The notes under the pieces: model-generated
The model's input: the letters and a program-made list of their open reading frames with translations, nothing else
What the model was told of the DNA's origin: nothing
Database searches by the model: none
Source of the DNA: Actinomycetes bacterium
GTDB taxonomy: Bacteria > Actinomycetota > Acidimicrobiia > Acidimicrobiales > Palsa-688
DNA: 32,607 nucleotides
Assembly: GCA_021799445.1 (NCBI GenBank)
Contig: JAJZAM010000013.1
Coordinates: 1 to 32,607 of the forward strand
Direction: 5' to 3'
Shown: in pieces, positions 18,247 through 27,540 of the stretch
Layout: each line of letters begins with the position of its first letter
Numbering within the stretch: the stretch's first letter is position 1
Translations under genes and position numbers: made by a program

Positions 18247-19257
18247 GTGATTAGCGATATGACTCCTCTATCCGTGCTTGACCTTGCCACTATCGCTTCG
18301 GGGTCGAACGCTGCACGTGCCCTGGCCGAATCCACGGAGCTTGCTGGCGTGGCAGAGGAGCTCGGTTACCGGCGGTTTTGGGTTGCGGAGCACCACGGGA
18401 TGCCAGCCGTCGCCAGTTCGTCGCCGCCGGTGCTCATAGCCCACCTCGCAGCTCACACCTCGTCTATCAGGGTCGGCTCGGGAGGGGTGATGCTGCCCAA
18501 CCACTCGCCTCTCGTCGTCGCAGAGCAGTTCTCGACCCTAGAAGCTCTGCACCCGGGCAGGATCGACCTCGGCCTGGGTCGGGCCCCCGGAACCGACCAG
18601 CTGACCGCCAGGGCGTTACGCCGCGACAGCGCCCTAGGTGCAGAGAGCTTCCCTGACGACGTCATCGAGCTGTACAACTACATGGCGGACCATGCTGGGG
18701 GTCCTTCCCGGCCTGCGGCCGTACCCGGCCGTGGCTACCTCCCTGAGATCTGGTTGCTCGGCTCGTCGCTCTACAGCGCTCAGCTCGCCGGACACCTGGG
18801 ATTGCCTTTCGCTTTCGCGTACCATTTCAGCCCCGGACCTCTCGACGCTGCCGTCGCCGCCTACCGCGAGACCTTCAAGGCGTCGCCGCTGCTCGACTCC
18901 CCGCACCTGATGGTCGCTGTCTCGGTCATATGCGCTCCCACCGACGACGAGGCGAAGTGGCTCGCGGGATCGTCGGCGTTGTCGATACTTCAGCTTCACA
19001 CGGGCCGGCTCGGACCGATGCCCTCCCCCGAGGAAGCGGCGGCGTACGACTTCTCACCAGCGGAGCGGGCACACGTCGAATCTGTCATGAGAACCCACGT
19101 GATAGGCAATCCCGGGAAGGTGGCTGCAGGTCTCGCCGAACTTGTGAGACGCACACGGGCTGACGAGCTGATTATCTCCACCCGGCTTCACAGTTTCGAC
19201 TCGAGGCGACGCTCCCTTGAGCTTGTCGCCTCGGCTAACCTCGCTGCTGCGGCCTGA
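18247..19257 (+). CDS. LLM-class flavin-dependent oxidoreductase
   Basis: SVLDLATIASG...YRRFWVAEHHGMPAVASSSPPVLIAHLAAHTSSIRVGSGGVMLPNHSPLVVAEQFSTLEALHPGRIDLGLGRAPGTD; AGGAG before GTG 18247 (alternative ATG 18259). Confidence 0.88.
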   Translation: MISDMTPLSVLDLATIASGSNAARALAESTELAGVAEELGYRRFWVAEHHGMPAVASSSPPVLIAHLAAHTSSIRVGSGGVMLPNHSPLVVAEQFSTLEALHPGRIDLGLGRAPGTDQLTARALRRDSALGAESFPDDVIELYNYMADHAGGPSRPAAVPGRGYLPEIWLLGSSLYSAQLAGHLGLPFAFAYHFSPGPLDAAVAAYRETFKASPLLDSPHLMVAVSVICAPTDDEAKWLAGSSALSILQLHTGRLGPMPSPEEAAAYDFSPAERAHVESVMRTHVIGNPGKVAAGLAELVRRTRADELIISTRLHSFDSRRRSLELVASANLAAAA

Positions 19258-19264
19258 ACTCCTC

Positions 19265-19912
19265 TCAGTCCCGGACGGCTACCCCTTCGAATGTGTAGCC
19301 GAGCGCCTTAGGTGCTCCCAGACTGTAGTTGTCCATTTTCATTAGCCGGAAGCCGGCCTCCACGATCAGACCGTCTATCGGCCGGTTCAGGTGGCATCCA
19401 CCGAACAAGCGGGCCTGGACAGGAGTGAGCCGATCCTGCCAAGCGGCCACCCGAGGATTCTGGGAGCGTCCGTGTTCGACGAAGTGCAGTTGCCCGCCGG
19501 GGCGCAACACCCTTCTCATCTCCGACAGAGCGTCACCTACGTCTGGAATGCTGCAGAGGGTCCAGGTCACCAGGACGTGGTCGACACTGGCGGTTTCCAC
19601 TGGAATGCTCTGACCGTCCGTTCCGACGAACTCGACCAGCACCGAGGTCTCAGACAGGCGCCGCCTCGCGAGACGTCGCCCGAGAAGCGCAGGGTCGACG
19701 GCCCTCACCCTCTTGACCGCCAAAGGGTAATGAGGGACGTTCAGTCCCGAGCCGAAACCAACCTCAAGCACCTCGCCTTCTAAGCCTGACGCCACCCTCT
19801 CTCGGATCCGGGAGAAATGTTCTCCGCGCAGAGCGATGTCGATGACTCGGGGAAGGATCCGGTCCTCGTAGAAGCGCCCAGCCGACCTCGCTCGTCGTTC
19901 GGCCGTTGCCAC
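19265..19912 (-). CDS. Class I SAM-dependent methyltransferase
   Basis: VLEVGFGSGLNVPHYP...VDHVLVTWTLCSIPDVGDALSEMRRVLRPGGQLHFVEHG; GTG 19912 preferred start. Confidence 0.82.
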   Translation of the reverse strand: MATAERRARSAGRFYEDRILPRVIDIALRGEHFSRIRERVASGLEGEVLEVGFGSGLNVPHYPLAVKRVRAVDPALLGRRLARRRLSETSVLVEFVGTDGQSIPVETASVDHVLVTWTLCSIPDVGDALSEMRRVLRPGGQLHFVEHGRSQNPRVAAWQDRLTPVQARLFGGCHLNRPIDGLIVEAGFRLMKMDNYSLGAPKALGYTFEGVAVRD

Positions 19913-19922
19913 ACATTCAACG

Positions 19923-20459
19923 CTACACGGGTGGCGCGCCAAGATTAGGTGGGGCGTCGATTTTGTCGGACTTCGTCTTTCGGCCACCTCGGCGGCGGAA
20001 GCCGAACCGTATCAGTTCCCACACGACCGCGCCGGCAGCAGCAGTCACGAACAGGACCATCCACTCCGGGGCATCGAAATGGAAAGCCACCCAGTTGATC
20101 CTGACCGAGTGACCGTTTTGGACTATGAGCAGGGTGACAGCTACGGTTACCAGCGCACCGAACAGCACACCTGTGTGAAACGGACGCCATCTCGAACTCC
20201 GGCTGGGCTCTGACTTTGTCGAGGCACCACGGCCGACCGCGAGGCCGGGGCCCACCGCTAACGCCGCGACATCCGTGTTCCCCAACTTCCCGGTTTGGTT
20301 GTGCTCGGGCTGAAACTGTAGCGACTGCTCCTGCCCGGTCTCATCCGGATCGCCTACTCGCACACCTTCACCTCCGTCCTCGGAAGCTTCGAATACCGAA
20401 CACATCTGAACGATACCCAGATAACCCAGCCCACAAACCTCTTTCGAGGTGAGAGTCAA
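19923..20459 (-). CDS. LapA-domain (DUF1049-like) membrane protein
   Basis: GVLFGALVTVAVTLLIVQNGHSVRINWVAFHFDAPEWMVLFVTAAAGAVVWELIRFGFRRR: two TM helices in typical LapA arrangement. Confidence 0.65.
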   Translation of the reverse strand: MTLTSKEVCGLGYLGIVQMCSVFEASEDGGEGVRVGDPDETGQEQSLQFQPEHNQTGKLGNTDVAALAVGPGLAVGRGASTKSEPSRSSRWRPFHTGVLFGALVTVAVTLLIVQNGHSVRINWVAFHFDAPEWMVLFVTAAAGAVVWELIRFGFRRRGGRKTKSDKIDAPPNLGAPPV

Positions 20460-20646
20460 CTCGTGAGCGCTCCCGAAGACGTCAGCCGCCGCGACGCCGG
20501 ACGCTACCGCGAAGGCAGGTCTGGTAGCCCCTGCGATAGGGTCAGGTGGATGGTGTCGAGCGCTGTGCCCAACCGTGCTGCGGCAACTGTCCTGTTAGTC
20601 TGCCGACTCGGGACAATTGATGGAGAAGATGGGCTAGCCACTCCAA

Positions 20647-21654
20647 GTGCAACCCTGCTTCGACGGACCTGCTAGGGCAGTCGTGCTGCCGGGTCAGACA
20701 CGAGCGAAAACAGCTGATAACACCCAAAGTCGATTCCCGGGATATAGGCGTTTTGACTCCTGGGGACCTCGAAGGGCTTGCAGGGAGTGCCTGAGCCTGG
20801 CACGTCGGACCGTGCTCGAAGCGTCACGGGACAGGATCACTTCGCAGGCTGCAAGCCTTGCATTCCACCTCTTCCTTGCCATCTTCCCGGCCACCATCGC
20901 CCTGGTAGGGCTGATGCACATCGTCGGCCTACCAGCAGCGACGCTGACGAACGTGATCCACGACGTCAATGTGATCCTGCCATCGCAAGCTGCCACGGTC
21001 ATAGACCAGGCTCTCCGCCAGCCGGTTTCCGCTAGGACCGGGTCTATAGAACTCGTCGTGGGCGCAGTAGTAGCCATCTGGAGTGGCCTAGAAGCGATGG
21101 CATCGCTGCAGGTGGGCTTGGACGTCGCAAGCGAAGTCGACCACGACCGAGGCTTCATCGGTCGGAGAGTTATGGCAGTACCCCTTCTGGCGGTGAGCGT
21201 CCTGCTCGGCGGCATCGGCTTCACCCTGGTTGTCCTCGGCGTGCCTGTAGGACACCTCCTCGAGGCTTCGGTTCCTGTAGCTGGAGGACTCTTCGCCACC
21301 TTGTGGAGCGGTCTACGCTGGTTGGCTGCGCTCGCCGTAGTGATGCTCCTCCTGTCGATCTACTACAACATGGGCCCGGCCAGAAAGCCGGATCGGTGGC
21401 GCCTCCTCGACCCTGGAAGCCTCCTCGCGACCATAGGTTGGTTTGCCACGTCAGCCGGCTTCTCGTTCTACTTGGACAACTTCGCCCACGAGTCCAAGAC
21501 CTACGGCTCGGCGGCAGGAGTGGCAGTGCTGCTTTTGTGGTTGTTCGTGTCCTCCACGATCGTCCTCATCGGAGCTGAGCTGAACTGCGAGTTGCGCCGC
21601 CCCGACTCACCGTGGCGAGCGGGCACTGCCGCAGCGCAGGCCCTCGCCGAATGA
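20647..21654 (+). CDS. YihY/BrkB-family membrane protein (start uncertain)
   Basis: ITSQAASLAFHLFLAIFPATIAL...SGLEAMASLQVGLDVASEV...IYYNMGPARKPDRWRLLDPGSLLATIGWFATSAGFSFYLDNF..YGSAAGVAVLLLWLFVSSTIVLIGAELN. Confidence 0.85.
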   Translation: MQPCFDGPARAVVLPGQTRAKTADNTQSRFPGYRRFDSWGPRRACRECLSLARRTVLEASRDRITSQAASLAFHLFLAIFPATIALVGLMHIVGLPAATLTNVIHDVNVILPSQAATVIDQALRQPVSARTGSIELVVGAVVAIWSGLEAMASLQVGLDVASEVDHDRGFIGRRVMAVPLLAVSVLLGGIGFTLVVLGVPVGHLLEASVPVAGGLFATLWSGLRWLAALAVVMLLLSIYYNMGPARKPDRWRLLDPGSLLATIGWFATSAGFSFYLDNFAHESKTYGSAAGVAVLLLWLFVSSTIVLIGAELNCELRRPDSPWRAGTAAAQALAE

Positions 21655-22076
21655 GCTCGGGACCCCCGCGGGACGGAGCAGGCCAGCTTTTCTCGTTACC
21701 GGCGGAGCAGCGGCGCGTTCTCATCGCTTGCGGCACTGGGGCGGGACTAGCAGCCGTCTACAACGTCCCGTTCGCCGGTGCTCTGTTCGCCGTGATCCTC
21801 GGGCCGGCAATGGGCCTGGCGTTCGCAGGTTACGCTGTCGTAGGAGCCGCTGCTCTTCTCACAGCGGCAATCGAAGCCTCCGCGACGGGTATCGCCATGA
21901 CGGTCGAGTTGACCGGTGCCGCTCCGGTAACCGTTCCCATATTGCTCGCTTCTGTCGGGGCAACGGTCGTCTCGCGAAAGTTGGAAACCCGGTCGATCTA
22001 CTCGGCGAGGTTGGCGCCTATGCGCAGGGCGCCGGCAGAGCCTCCCGCTGGGGGGCCTGCACGAGAGGCTTCCTAG
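21651..22076 (+). pseudogene. ClC-type chloride channel remnant: N-terminal half and central core missing
   Basis: MSSGPPRDGAGQLFSLPAEQRRVLIACGTGAGLAAVYNVPFAGALFAV joined directly to ILGPAMGLAFAGYAVVGAAALLTAAIEASATGIAMTVELTGA..VPILLASVGATVVSRKLETRSIYSARL; about 140 aa, ATGA overlap with the YihY stop. Confidence 0.65.
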
Positions 22077-22128
22077 CCGGCGGTGCTCCACTGGACGTCA
22101 AGGAAGCAACCAGGGCCATAAAACTGTA

Positions 22129-22158
22129 TTGACTCCATACAACGAATAGTTCTATACT
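22129..22158 (+). promoter_or_regulatory. furA promoter
   Basis: TTGACT-N18-TATACT; the start codon lies 7 nt after the -10. Confidence 0.65.
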
Positions 22159-22165
22159 TCCCTTC

Positions 22166-22633
22166 ATGGGAGTGCCTGTGGACGCAACGATCACGAAGGA
22201 CCTGGCACCTAAAGACACCAAGAAGGCGTACATCCAGCGCCTCCGTGACGCCGGCCTGCGGGTGACCGCAACGCGCCTTGCGGTGATGGCAGCGTTGGCC
22301 AGCCATCCTCACTCTGAAACGGAGACCGTGATCGCTGCACTTAGAAGCGAGCTTGGGTCGGTATCTCCCCAAGCGGTCTACAACGTGCTGTCCGCCTTCG
22401 TCGAGGCCGGGATAGCGCGGCGGGTCGAGCCGGCCGGAAGCGTCGCCTTGTACGAGCTGAGGGTGGCCGACAACCACCACCACGTCGTTTGCCGGCACTG
22501 CGGCTCAGTCCAAGACGTCGACTGCTCGGTCGGATACCGGCCGTGCCTCACTCCCTCGCAGACCCACGGTTTCGTCCTCGACGAAGCAGAAGTCACCTAC
22601 TGGGGGCTCTGCCCTACTTGCCAGTCGACCTAG
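22166..22633 (+). CDS. furA: Fur-family regulator (FurA-like), upstream of katG
   Basis: YIQRLRDAGLRVTATRLAVMAALASHPHSETETVIAALRSELGSVSPQAVYNVLSAFVEAGIARRVEP...DNHHHVVCRHCGSVQDVDC. Confidence 0.92.
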   Translation: MGVPVDATITKDLAPKDTKKAYIQRLRDAGLRVTATRLAVMAALASHPHSETETVIAALRSELGSVSPQAVYNVLSAFVEAGIARRVEPAGSVALYELRVADNHHHVVCRHCGSVQDVDCSVGYRPCLTPSQTHGFVLDEAEVTYWGLCPTCQST

Positions 22634-22698
22634 CGGGCGACGACGGCGACGTGAATCCAAAAAAGCAAACCCAATGAAGCACTAAGTGGGAGGACCAA

Positions 22699-24891
22699 AT
22701 GACCAGCACCAACAACGAGAACAAGTGCCCCGTGATGCACACGGCGGCAGGAACCCGGTCGAACCGCGACTGGTGGCCTAACCAGATCAACCTCAAACTT
22801 CTATCCCAGCCCTCTCCGCTGGCGAATCCGATGGACCCGGACTTCGATTACGCAAGAGAGTTCGCGACGATAGACTTCGGCGAGCTCAAAGCCGACATCG
22901 AGCGGGTGATGACCACCTCCGTCGACTGGTGGCCCGCCGACTTCGGACACTATGGCCCACTTTTTATCCGGATGGCATGGCACAGCGCCGGCACCTACCG
23001 CGTCTCGGACGGCCGCGGCGGCGGCGGCCACGGAAATCAACGCTTCGCTCCGCTGAACAGCTGGCCCGACAACGCGAACCTCGACAAAGCCCGACGGCTC
23101 CTGTGGCCAGTAAAGGCCAAGTACGGGCGCAAGCTGTCATGGGGCGATCTGATCATCTTCGCCGGCAACTGCGCCCTGGAATCAATGGGATTCACCACCT
23201 TCGGTTTCGGCGGGGGAAGAGTCGACATCTGGGAACCCGAGGACGACACCTACTGGGGTCCTGAAGACACCTGGCTCGGCGACGAGCGTTACAGCGGGGA
23301 TCGAGACCTCGCCGACCCGTTCGGAGCTGTGCAGATGGGCCTCATCTACGTCAACCCGGAAGGTCCCAACGGCAACCCTGACCCGCTGGCAGCCGCCCGT
23401 GACATCAGAGAGACGTTTGCTCGTATGGCGATGAACGACGAGGAGACCGTCGCGCTGATCGCAGGCGGCCACACCTTCGGCAAGTTCCACGGCGCAGTCG
23501 ACCCTGACCGCTACGTGGGCCCCGAACCGGAAGGGGCGCCGCTGGAGGAGCAAGGCCTCGGATGGCACAACACCTACGGCAAAGGCAACGCCGAAGACAC
23601 CTACACGAGCGGGGTGGAGGGCATCTGGACTAACAACCCCACCCGCTGGGACAACGGCTTCTTCGACAACCTTTTCAACTACGAGTGGGAGCTCACCACC
23701 AGCCCTGTCGGGGCCAAGCAGTGGACCCCCACCAACCCCGAAGCAAAAGGTACCGTCCCCGACGCTCACGTCCAGTCGCTTCGCCACGCACCCACGATGC
23801 TCACCACAGACCTAGCGCTTCGCGAGGATCCGATCTACCGGCCGATAGCGCAACGCTTCCATGAACACCCCGACGAGTTCGCCCAGGTGTTCGCAAAAGC
23901 CTGGTTCAAGCTGACGCACCGTGACATGGGACCCCGCTCCCGCTACCTCGGGCCCCTAGTCCCCGACGAGGACCTCATCTGGCAAGACCCGCTGCCAGCA
24001 GTCGACCACGAACTGATCGGCCCCGCAGAGGTGGAACATCTGAAGGCGCAGATCCTAGCTTCAGGCCTGTCGGTGAGCGACCTGGTGTCAACAGCGTGGG
24101 CTTCGGCGTCGACTTTCCGGCGCACCGACAAGCGGGGCGGTGCCAACGGGGCGCGGGTTCGTCTCGCTCCTCAGAAGGATTGGGAGGTCAACAACCCTGC
24201 GGTCCTGGCCGAAGTCATAGCCAAACTCGAATCGATAAAGACAAACTTCGACAGCTCCCGCAGCGACACCAAGCGGGTCTCGCTCGCGGACCTCATCGTG
24301 CTGGGAGGCTGCGCAGCGATCGAGCAGGCAGCCGCCGAGGCTGGACACCACGTCCAGGTTCCTTTCACCCCCGGGCGAACGGACGCGACCGCCGAAGCGA
24401 CCGACGTCGAGTCGTTCACAGTTCTCGAGCCCAGAGGTGACGGCTTTCGCAACTGGGTGCGCGAAGGGGAGAAACTACCACCCGAGCACTTGCTGATCGA
24501 GCGTGCCGTGCTTTTGGACCTGACCGCCCCTGAGATGACCGTCCTCGTCGGCGGCTTACGCAGCCTCGGCGTGAACGCCCTGTCAGGCGCCCACGGCTTC
24601 TGGACCGATCGTCCGGGAAGCCTGAGCAACGACTTCTTCGTGAAGCTTCTCGACATGTCCGTGCGCTGGAGGGCCTCGGCCGAAGCCGAGCACGTCTACG
24701 AGGCCACGGACCGGGCCACCGGAGGGCTGGTACGCAGCGGGACCGCAGTAGATCTGGTTTTCGGCTCCAACTCTCAGCTGCGGGCGATCGCCGAGGTGTA
24801 CGCGTCGAGCGACTCGGCAAGCAAGTTCGTCCGTGATTTCGTGGCCGCCTGGGACAAGGTGATGATGCTCGACCGCTTCGACGTCGTCTAG
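22699..24891 (+). CDS. katG: Catalase-peroxidase
   Basis: [34 protein letters not shown]..., [41 protein letters not shown]; full two-domain length; GGGAGGA RBS. Confidence 0.98.
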   Translation: MTSTNNENKCPVMHTAAGTRSNRDWWPNQINLKLLSQPSPLANPMDPDFDYAREFATIDFGELKADIERVMTTSVDWWPADFGHYGPLFIRMAWHSAGTYRVSDGRGGGGHGNQRFAPLNSWPDNANLDKARRLLWPVKAKYGRKLSWGDLIIFAGNCALESMGFTTFGFGGGRVDIWEPEDDTYWGPEDTWLGDERYSGDRDLADPFGAVQMGLIYVNPEGPNGNPDPLAAARDIRETFARMAMNDEETVALIAGGHTFGKFHGAVDPDRYVGPEPEGAPLEEQGLGWHNTYGKGNAEDTYTSGVEGIWTNNPTRWDNGFFDNLFNYEWELTTSPVGAKQWTPTNPEAKGTVPDAHVQSLRHAPTMLTTDLALREDPIYRPIAQRFHEHPDEFAQVFAKAWFKLTHRDMGPRSRYLGPLVPDEDLIWQDPLPAVDHELIGPAEVEHLKAQILASGLSVSDLVSTAWASASTFRRTDKRGGANGARVRLAPQKDWEVNNPAVLAEVIAKLESIKTNFDSSRSDTKRVSLADLIVLGGCAAIEQAAAEAGHHVQVPFTPGRTDATAEATDVESFTVLEPRGDGFRNWVREGEKLPPEHLLIERAVLLDLTAPEMTVLVGGLRSLGVNALSGAHGFWTDRPGSLSNDFFVKLLDMSVRWRASAEAEHVYEATDRATGGLVRSGTAVDLVFGSNSQLRAIAEVYASSDSASKFVRDFVAAWDKVMMLDRFDVV

Positions 24892-24937
24892 GAGCGCTGG
24901 TGCTCGCCATGCGCTGACCGTATTGCTGGCGGGTTAC

Positions 24938-24974
24938 GCTCCTGCCGGTGCGCCACGAGCGCTCCGGCAGGAGC
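24938..24974 (+). terminator. Strong hairpin, probable katG terminator
   Basis: Perfect 11-bp stem GCTCCTGCCGG/CCGGCAGGAGC with 15-nt loop, 46 nt after the katG stop; no T-tract. Confidence 0.55.
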
Positions 24975-25076
24975 CGCTCAGGTTACGAGGACGAGGAGGA
25001 ACGCCGCCTGACGCCGAGTGAGCTTCTTAGCGAGACGCCTCAGGAATATCGGCATCCCGTAACACTATCCCCAGCC

Positions 25077-25547
25077 TTAGCGGGATGGTCGGGCAGGCTC
25101 CCCCGTTCTGGCTGCGACCGTCGCCGCAACCGCGAGAAGTACGGCGGCGGCGCACTCGACGACGAGGGATGACTTCGCGTACGGTGCGTCGAGGGAATCG
25201 CGAAAGCCGAACAGGCCGAAGTTGACCGAGACGAGTAGCGCAACGACCGTACCTGTAGCGAACACAGCCCCGCCGGCAAGAAAGACCGGCGAGCGCTTCA
25301 CCGCGACAACGGCCGACAGTGCTATCCCGGCTGCCACCTGAGCGAGGAAGAGCGGGCCGATCGTCGGGATATGACGGTACCCGCTCAACCACAGATGCAG
25401 GTGGATGACGGAGGAGACCACCAAAAGCACAGCCCCAGCCCACGCAGGCACCCTTGCGGTCCATCTCGAAACTGAGCCCTGCGCGGGGCCCGACCTGCGG
25501 AACCCGAAGGCCGCTGCCGAGCTGCTGGTACTCCGGAGTTTGCTCAC
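25077..25547 (-). CDS. Small polytopic membrane protein of unknown function
   Basis: WTARVPAWAGAVLLVVSSVIHLHLWLSGYRHIPTIGPLFLAQVAAGIALSAVVAV...: about four TM segments. Confidence 0.55.
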   Translation of the reverse strand: MSKLRSTSSSAAAFGFRRSGPAQGSVSRWTARVPAWAGAVLLVVSSVIHLHLWLSGYRHIPTIGPLFLAQVAAGIALSAVVAVKRSPVFLAGGAVFATGTVVALLVSVNFGLFGFRDSLDAPYAKSSLVVECAAAVLLAVAATVAARTGEPARPSR

Positions 25548-25732
25548 ACATGCTATCCGTAGCCGTCCTGTCCGGCGGATGCCGCATGGCGGCGCGCAGG
25601 CGGACCGACAACCGTTTCCCGTCAGGTCGCCGAGACGAGCGCGCCGATATCCGCTGGTGGTTCATTGTGAACACGCAGTTAAGTGACTCCGCCAACAGCC
25701 CACCTTCGGGCCCGATCATCTAAACTGCCATC

Positions 25733-27502
25733 ATGAGGGACCATGTAGACGCCGAAGTCCGCTCACGTGCCGTCAGGGCAGCTCTCGGGAGGGAACCCTT
25801 CGACCTGCTCCTCGAGGGTGGAACCGTAATAGATGTAGGTACAGGTTTACTCCGCAACCTCGACGTCGGCGTAGTTGGTTCCCTGATCTCTAGCGTCCAT
25901 CCACGTGGGGCTCGCCAAGACGCCCACCTTCGGGTGGACTGCTCGGGGAGCTACATCGGACCGGGATTGATCGACATGCACGTTCACTTCGAGAGCTCGA
26001 TGCTCACACCGGGTCAGTACGCTTCGGCGGTAGGCCGTCGCGGAACCACCACAGTGTTCTGCGACCCACACGAGCTCGCAAACGTCGCCGGAGTCGAAGG
26101 AGTTCGATACTGCGTTCAGGCTTCCAAAGGACTTCCCGTCCGCTTCGTCTTCCAGGCTCCCTCCTGCGTCCCGCCCCAACCTGGCCTCGAGCTCTCCGGG
26201 CACGATCTGTTCGCCTCAGATATCGCCGAGATGCTCTCGTGGCCGGAAATGGCCGGCCTAGCTGAAGTTATGGACATGCTCGGGGTCCTCAGCCTCGACG
26301 ACCGAATGGTAGGAGTCGTAAGCGAAGGGCTCGCAAGCGGCAAGCTCGTGTCCGGACACGCCGCTGGCTTGAGCCCGACCGAGATACAGGCCTATCTCGC
26401 CGCCGGTATCGAGTCCGACCACGAGATCTTCGCGACCGGTGACGTTACGACGAGGCTCCAAGCGGGCATGACAGTCGAGCTACGCGGAATGCTAGACGGG
26501 CTACTACCCGACGTGGTGAACGGACTTGGCGCTCTGCCCGAGCTGCCATCCCACCTGGTGCTGTGCACCGACGATCTCTTCGCCGCAACCTTGCTCCGCG
26601 ACGGAGGTCTCGACCACCTGATTCGACGCCTGATCGGCCATGGCATGTCACCCGTAAGGGCGCTTCGCCTGGCGACCTATCACGCCGCCCTCCGGCTTGG
26701 ACGTCCAGACCTTGGGCTCGTAGCCGCCGGGCGTCAAGCTGACCTGATCCTCCTCAGCGATCTTGATGGGTTCGTGGTCACATCTGTCTACAAGGCAGGA
26801 ACGCTCATAGCCCGGGACGCAGAGATGCTAGTAGCGTGCCAGGAGGCTCCATCCACACCTCCGCTGGACACCGTCCACCTCGACGTTGTAAGGCCGGAGG
26901 ACTTCGTCCTGCGAGTTCCTCTTGCAAACGGGTCTGCAAGGATGAAGGCGATCGACGGGATCATAAACACTCGCTGGAACGAAGTGGACGTCGACGTCCT
27001 CAACAGTGAAGTCACCGTCCCCGATGGCTACTTGCTCCAAGCGGTCGTTCACCGCCACGGCCGTGCCAGCCAGCAGGTGCGCATAGCCCTAGTCACCGGG
27101 TGGGGCGACGAGTGGACTGGAGCGGTAGCTTCCACGGTGTCACACGACACTCACAATCTCGTCGTGTTCGGCCGAGACCCCCGCGACATGGCGGTCGCCG
27201 CTAACGCAGTTATAGCCACCCAGGGCGGGGTATCTGTGGCAAAGCAGGGCTATGTAGTATCCCAGATTGCGCTGCCGATAGCAGGAATCCTGTCACCACT
27301 ATCCGCCGGTGAGGTAGCGTCAGCCCAAGACGCGCTTCTTGCGGCGGCGGCGGACGCGGGACTCCCGCTGGGTGCTCTCAGTCAACCGTTGATGCAGGTG
27401 TTTGCGTCGAGTCTTGCTTGCATTCCTGGGCCACATCTCACTGACCTCGGCCTGATCGACGGCACCACCGGCGAACTATTCCACGACGCCATCGTCTCGT
27501 GA
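25733..27502 (+). CDS. ade: Adenine deaminase (amidohydrolase)
   Basis: PGLIDMHVHFESSMLTP, VFCDPHELANVAGVEGVRY, SGHAAGLSPTEIQAYLAAGIESDHE, LCTDD, DLGLVAAGRQADLILLSDL; C-terminal IALPIAGILSPLSAGEV. Confidence 0.9.
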   Translation: MRDHVDAEVRSRAVRAALGREPFDLLLEGGTVIDVGTGLLRNLDVGVVGSLISSVHPRGARQDAHLRVDCSGSYIGPGLIDMHVHFESSMLTPGQYASAVGRRGTTTVFCDPHELANVAGVEGVRYCVQASKGLPVRFVFQAPSCVPPQPGLELSGHDLFASDIAEMLSWPEMAGLAEVMDMLGVLSLDDRMVGVVSEGLASGKLVSGHAAGLSPTEIQAYLAAGIESDHEIFATGDVTTRLQAGMTVELRGMLDGLLPDVVNGLGALPELPSHLVLCTDDLFAATLLRDGGLDHLIRRLIGHGMSPVRALRLATYHAALRLGRPDLGLVAAGRQADLILLSDLDGFVVTSVYKAGTLIARDAEMLVACQEAPSTPPLDTVHLDVVRPEDFVLRVPLANGSARMKAIDGIINTRWNEVDVDVLNSEVTVPDGYLLQAVVHRHGRASQQVRIALVTGWGDEWTGAVASTVSHDTHNLVVFGRDPRDMAVAANAVIATQGGVSVAKQGYVVSQIALPIAGILSPLSAGEVASAQDALLAAAADAGLPLGALSQPLMQVFASSLACIPGPHLTDLGLIDGTTGELFHDAIVS

Positions 27503-27540
27503 GCTACCTCAAGAGGGCCGACCGACGAGCTATCTTGCAA

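Noticed and set aside
20694-21299. 201-aa minus ORF opposite YihY, and similar long shadow ORFs (e.g. 12669..13385 -, 16281..16799 +, 28829..29209 +)
   Set aside because: Antisense to well-supported genes, Arg/Ser/Pro-rich composition typical of high-GC shadow frames, no recognisable domains.
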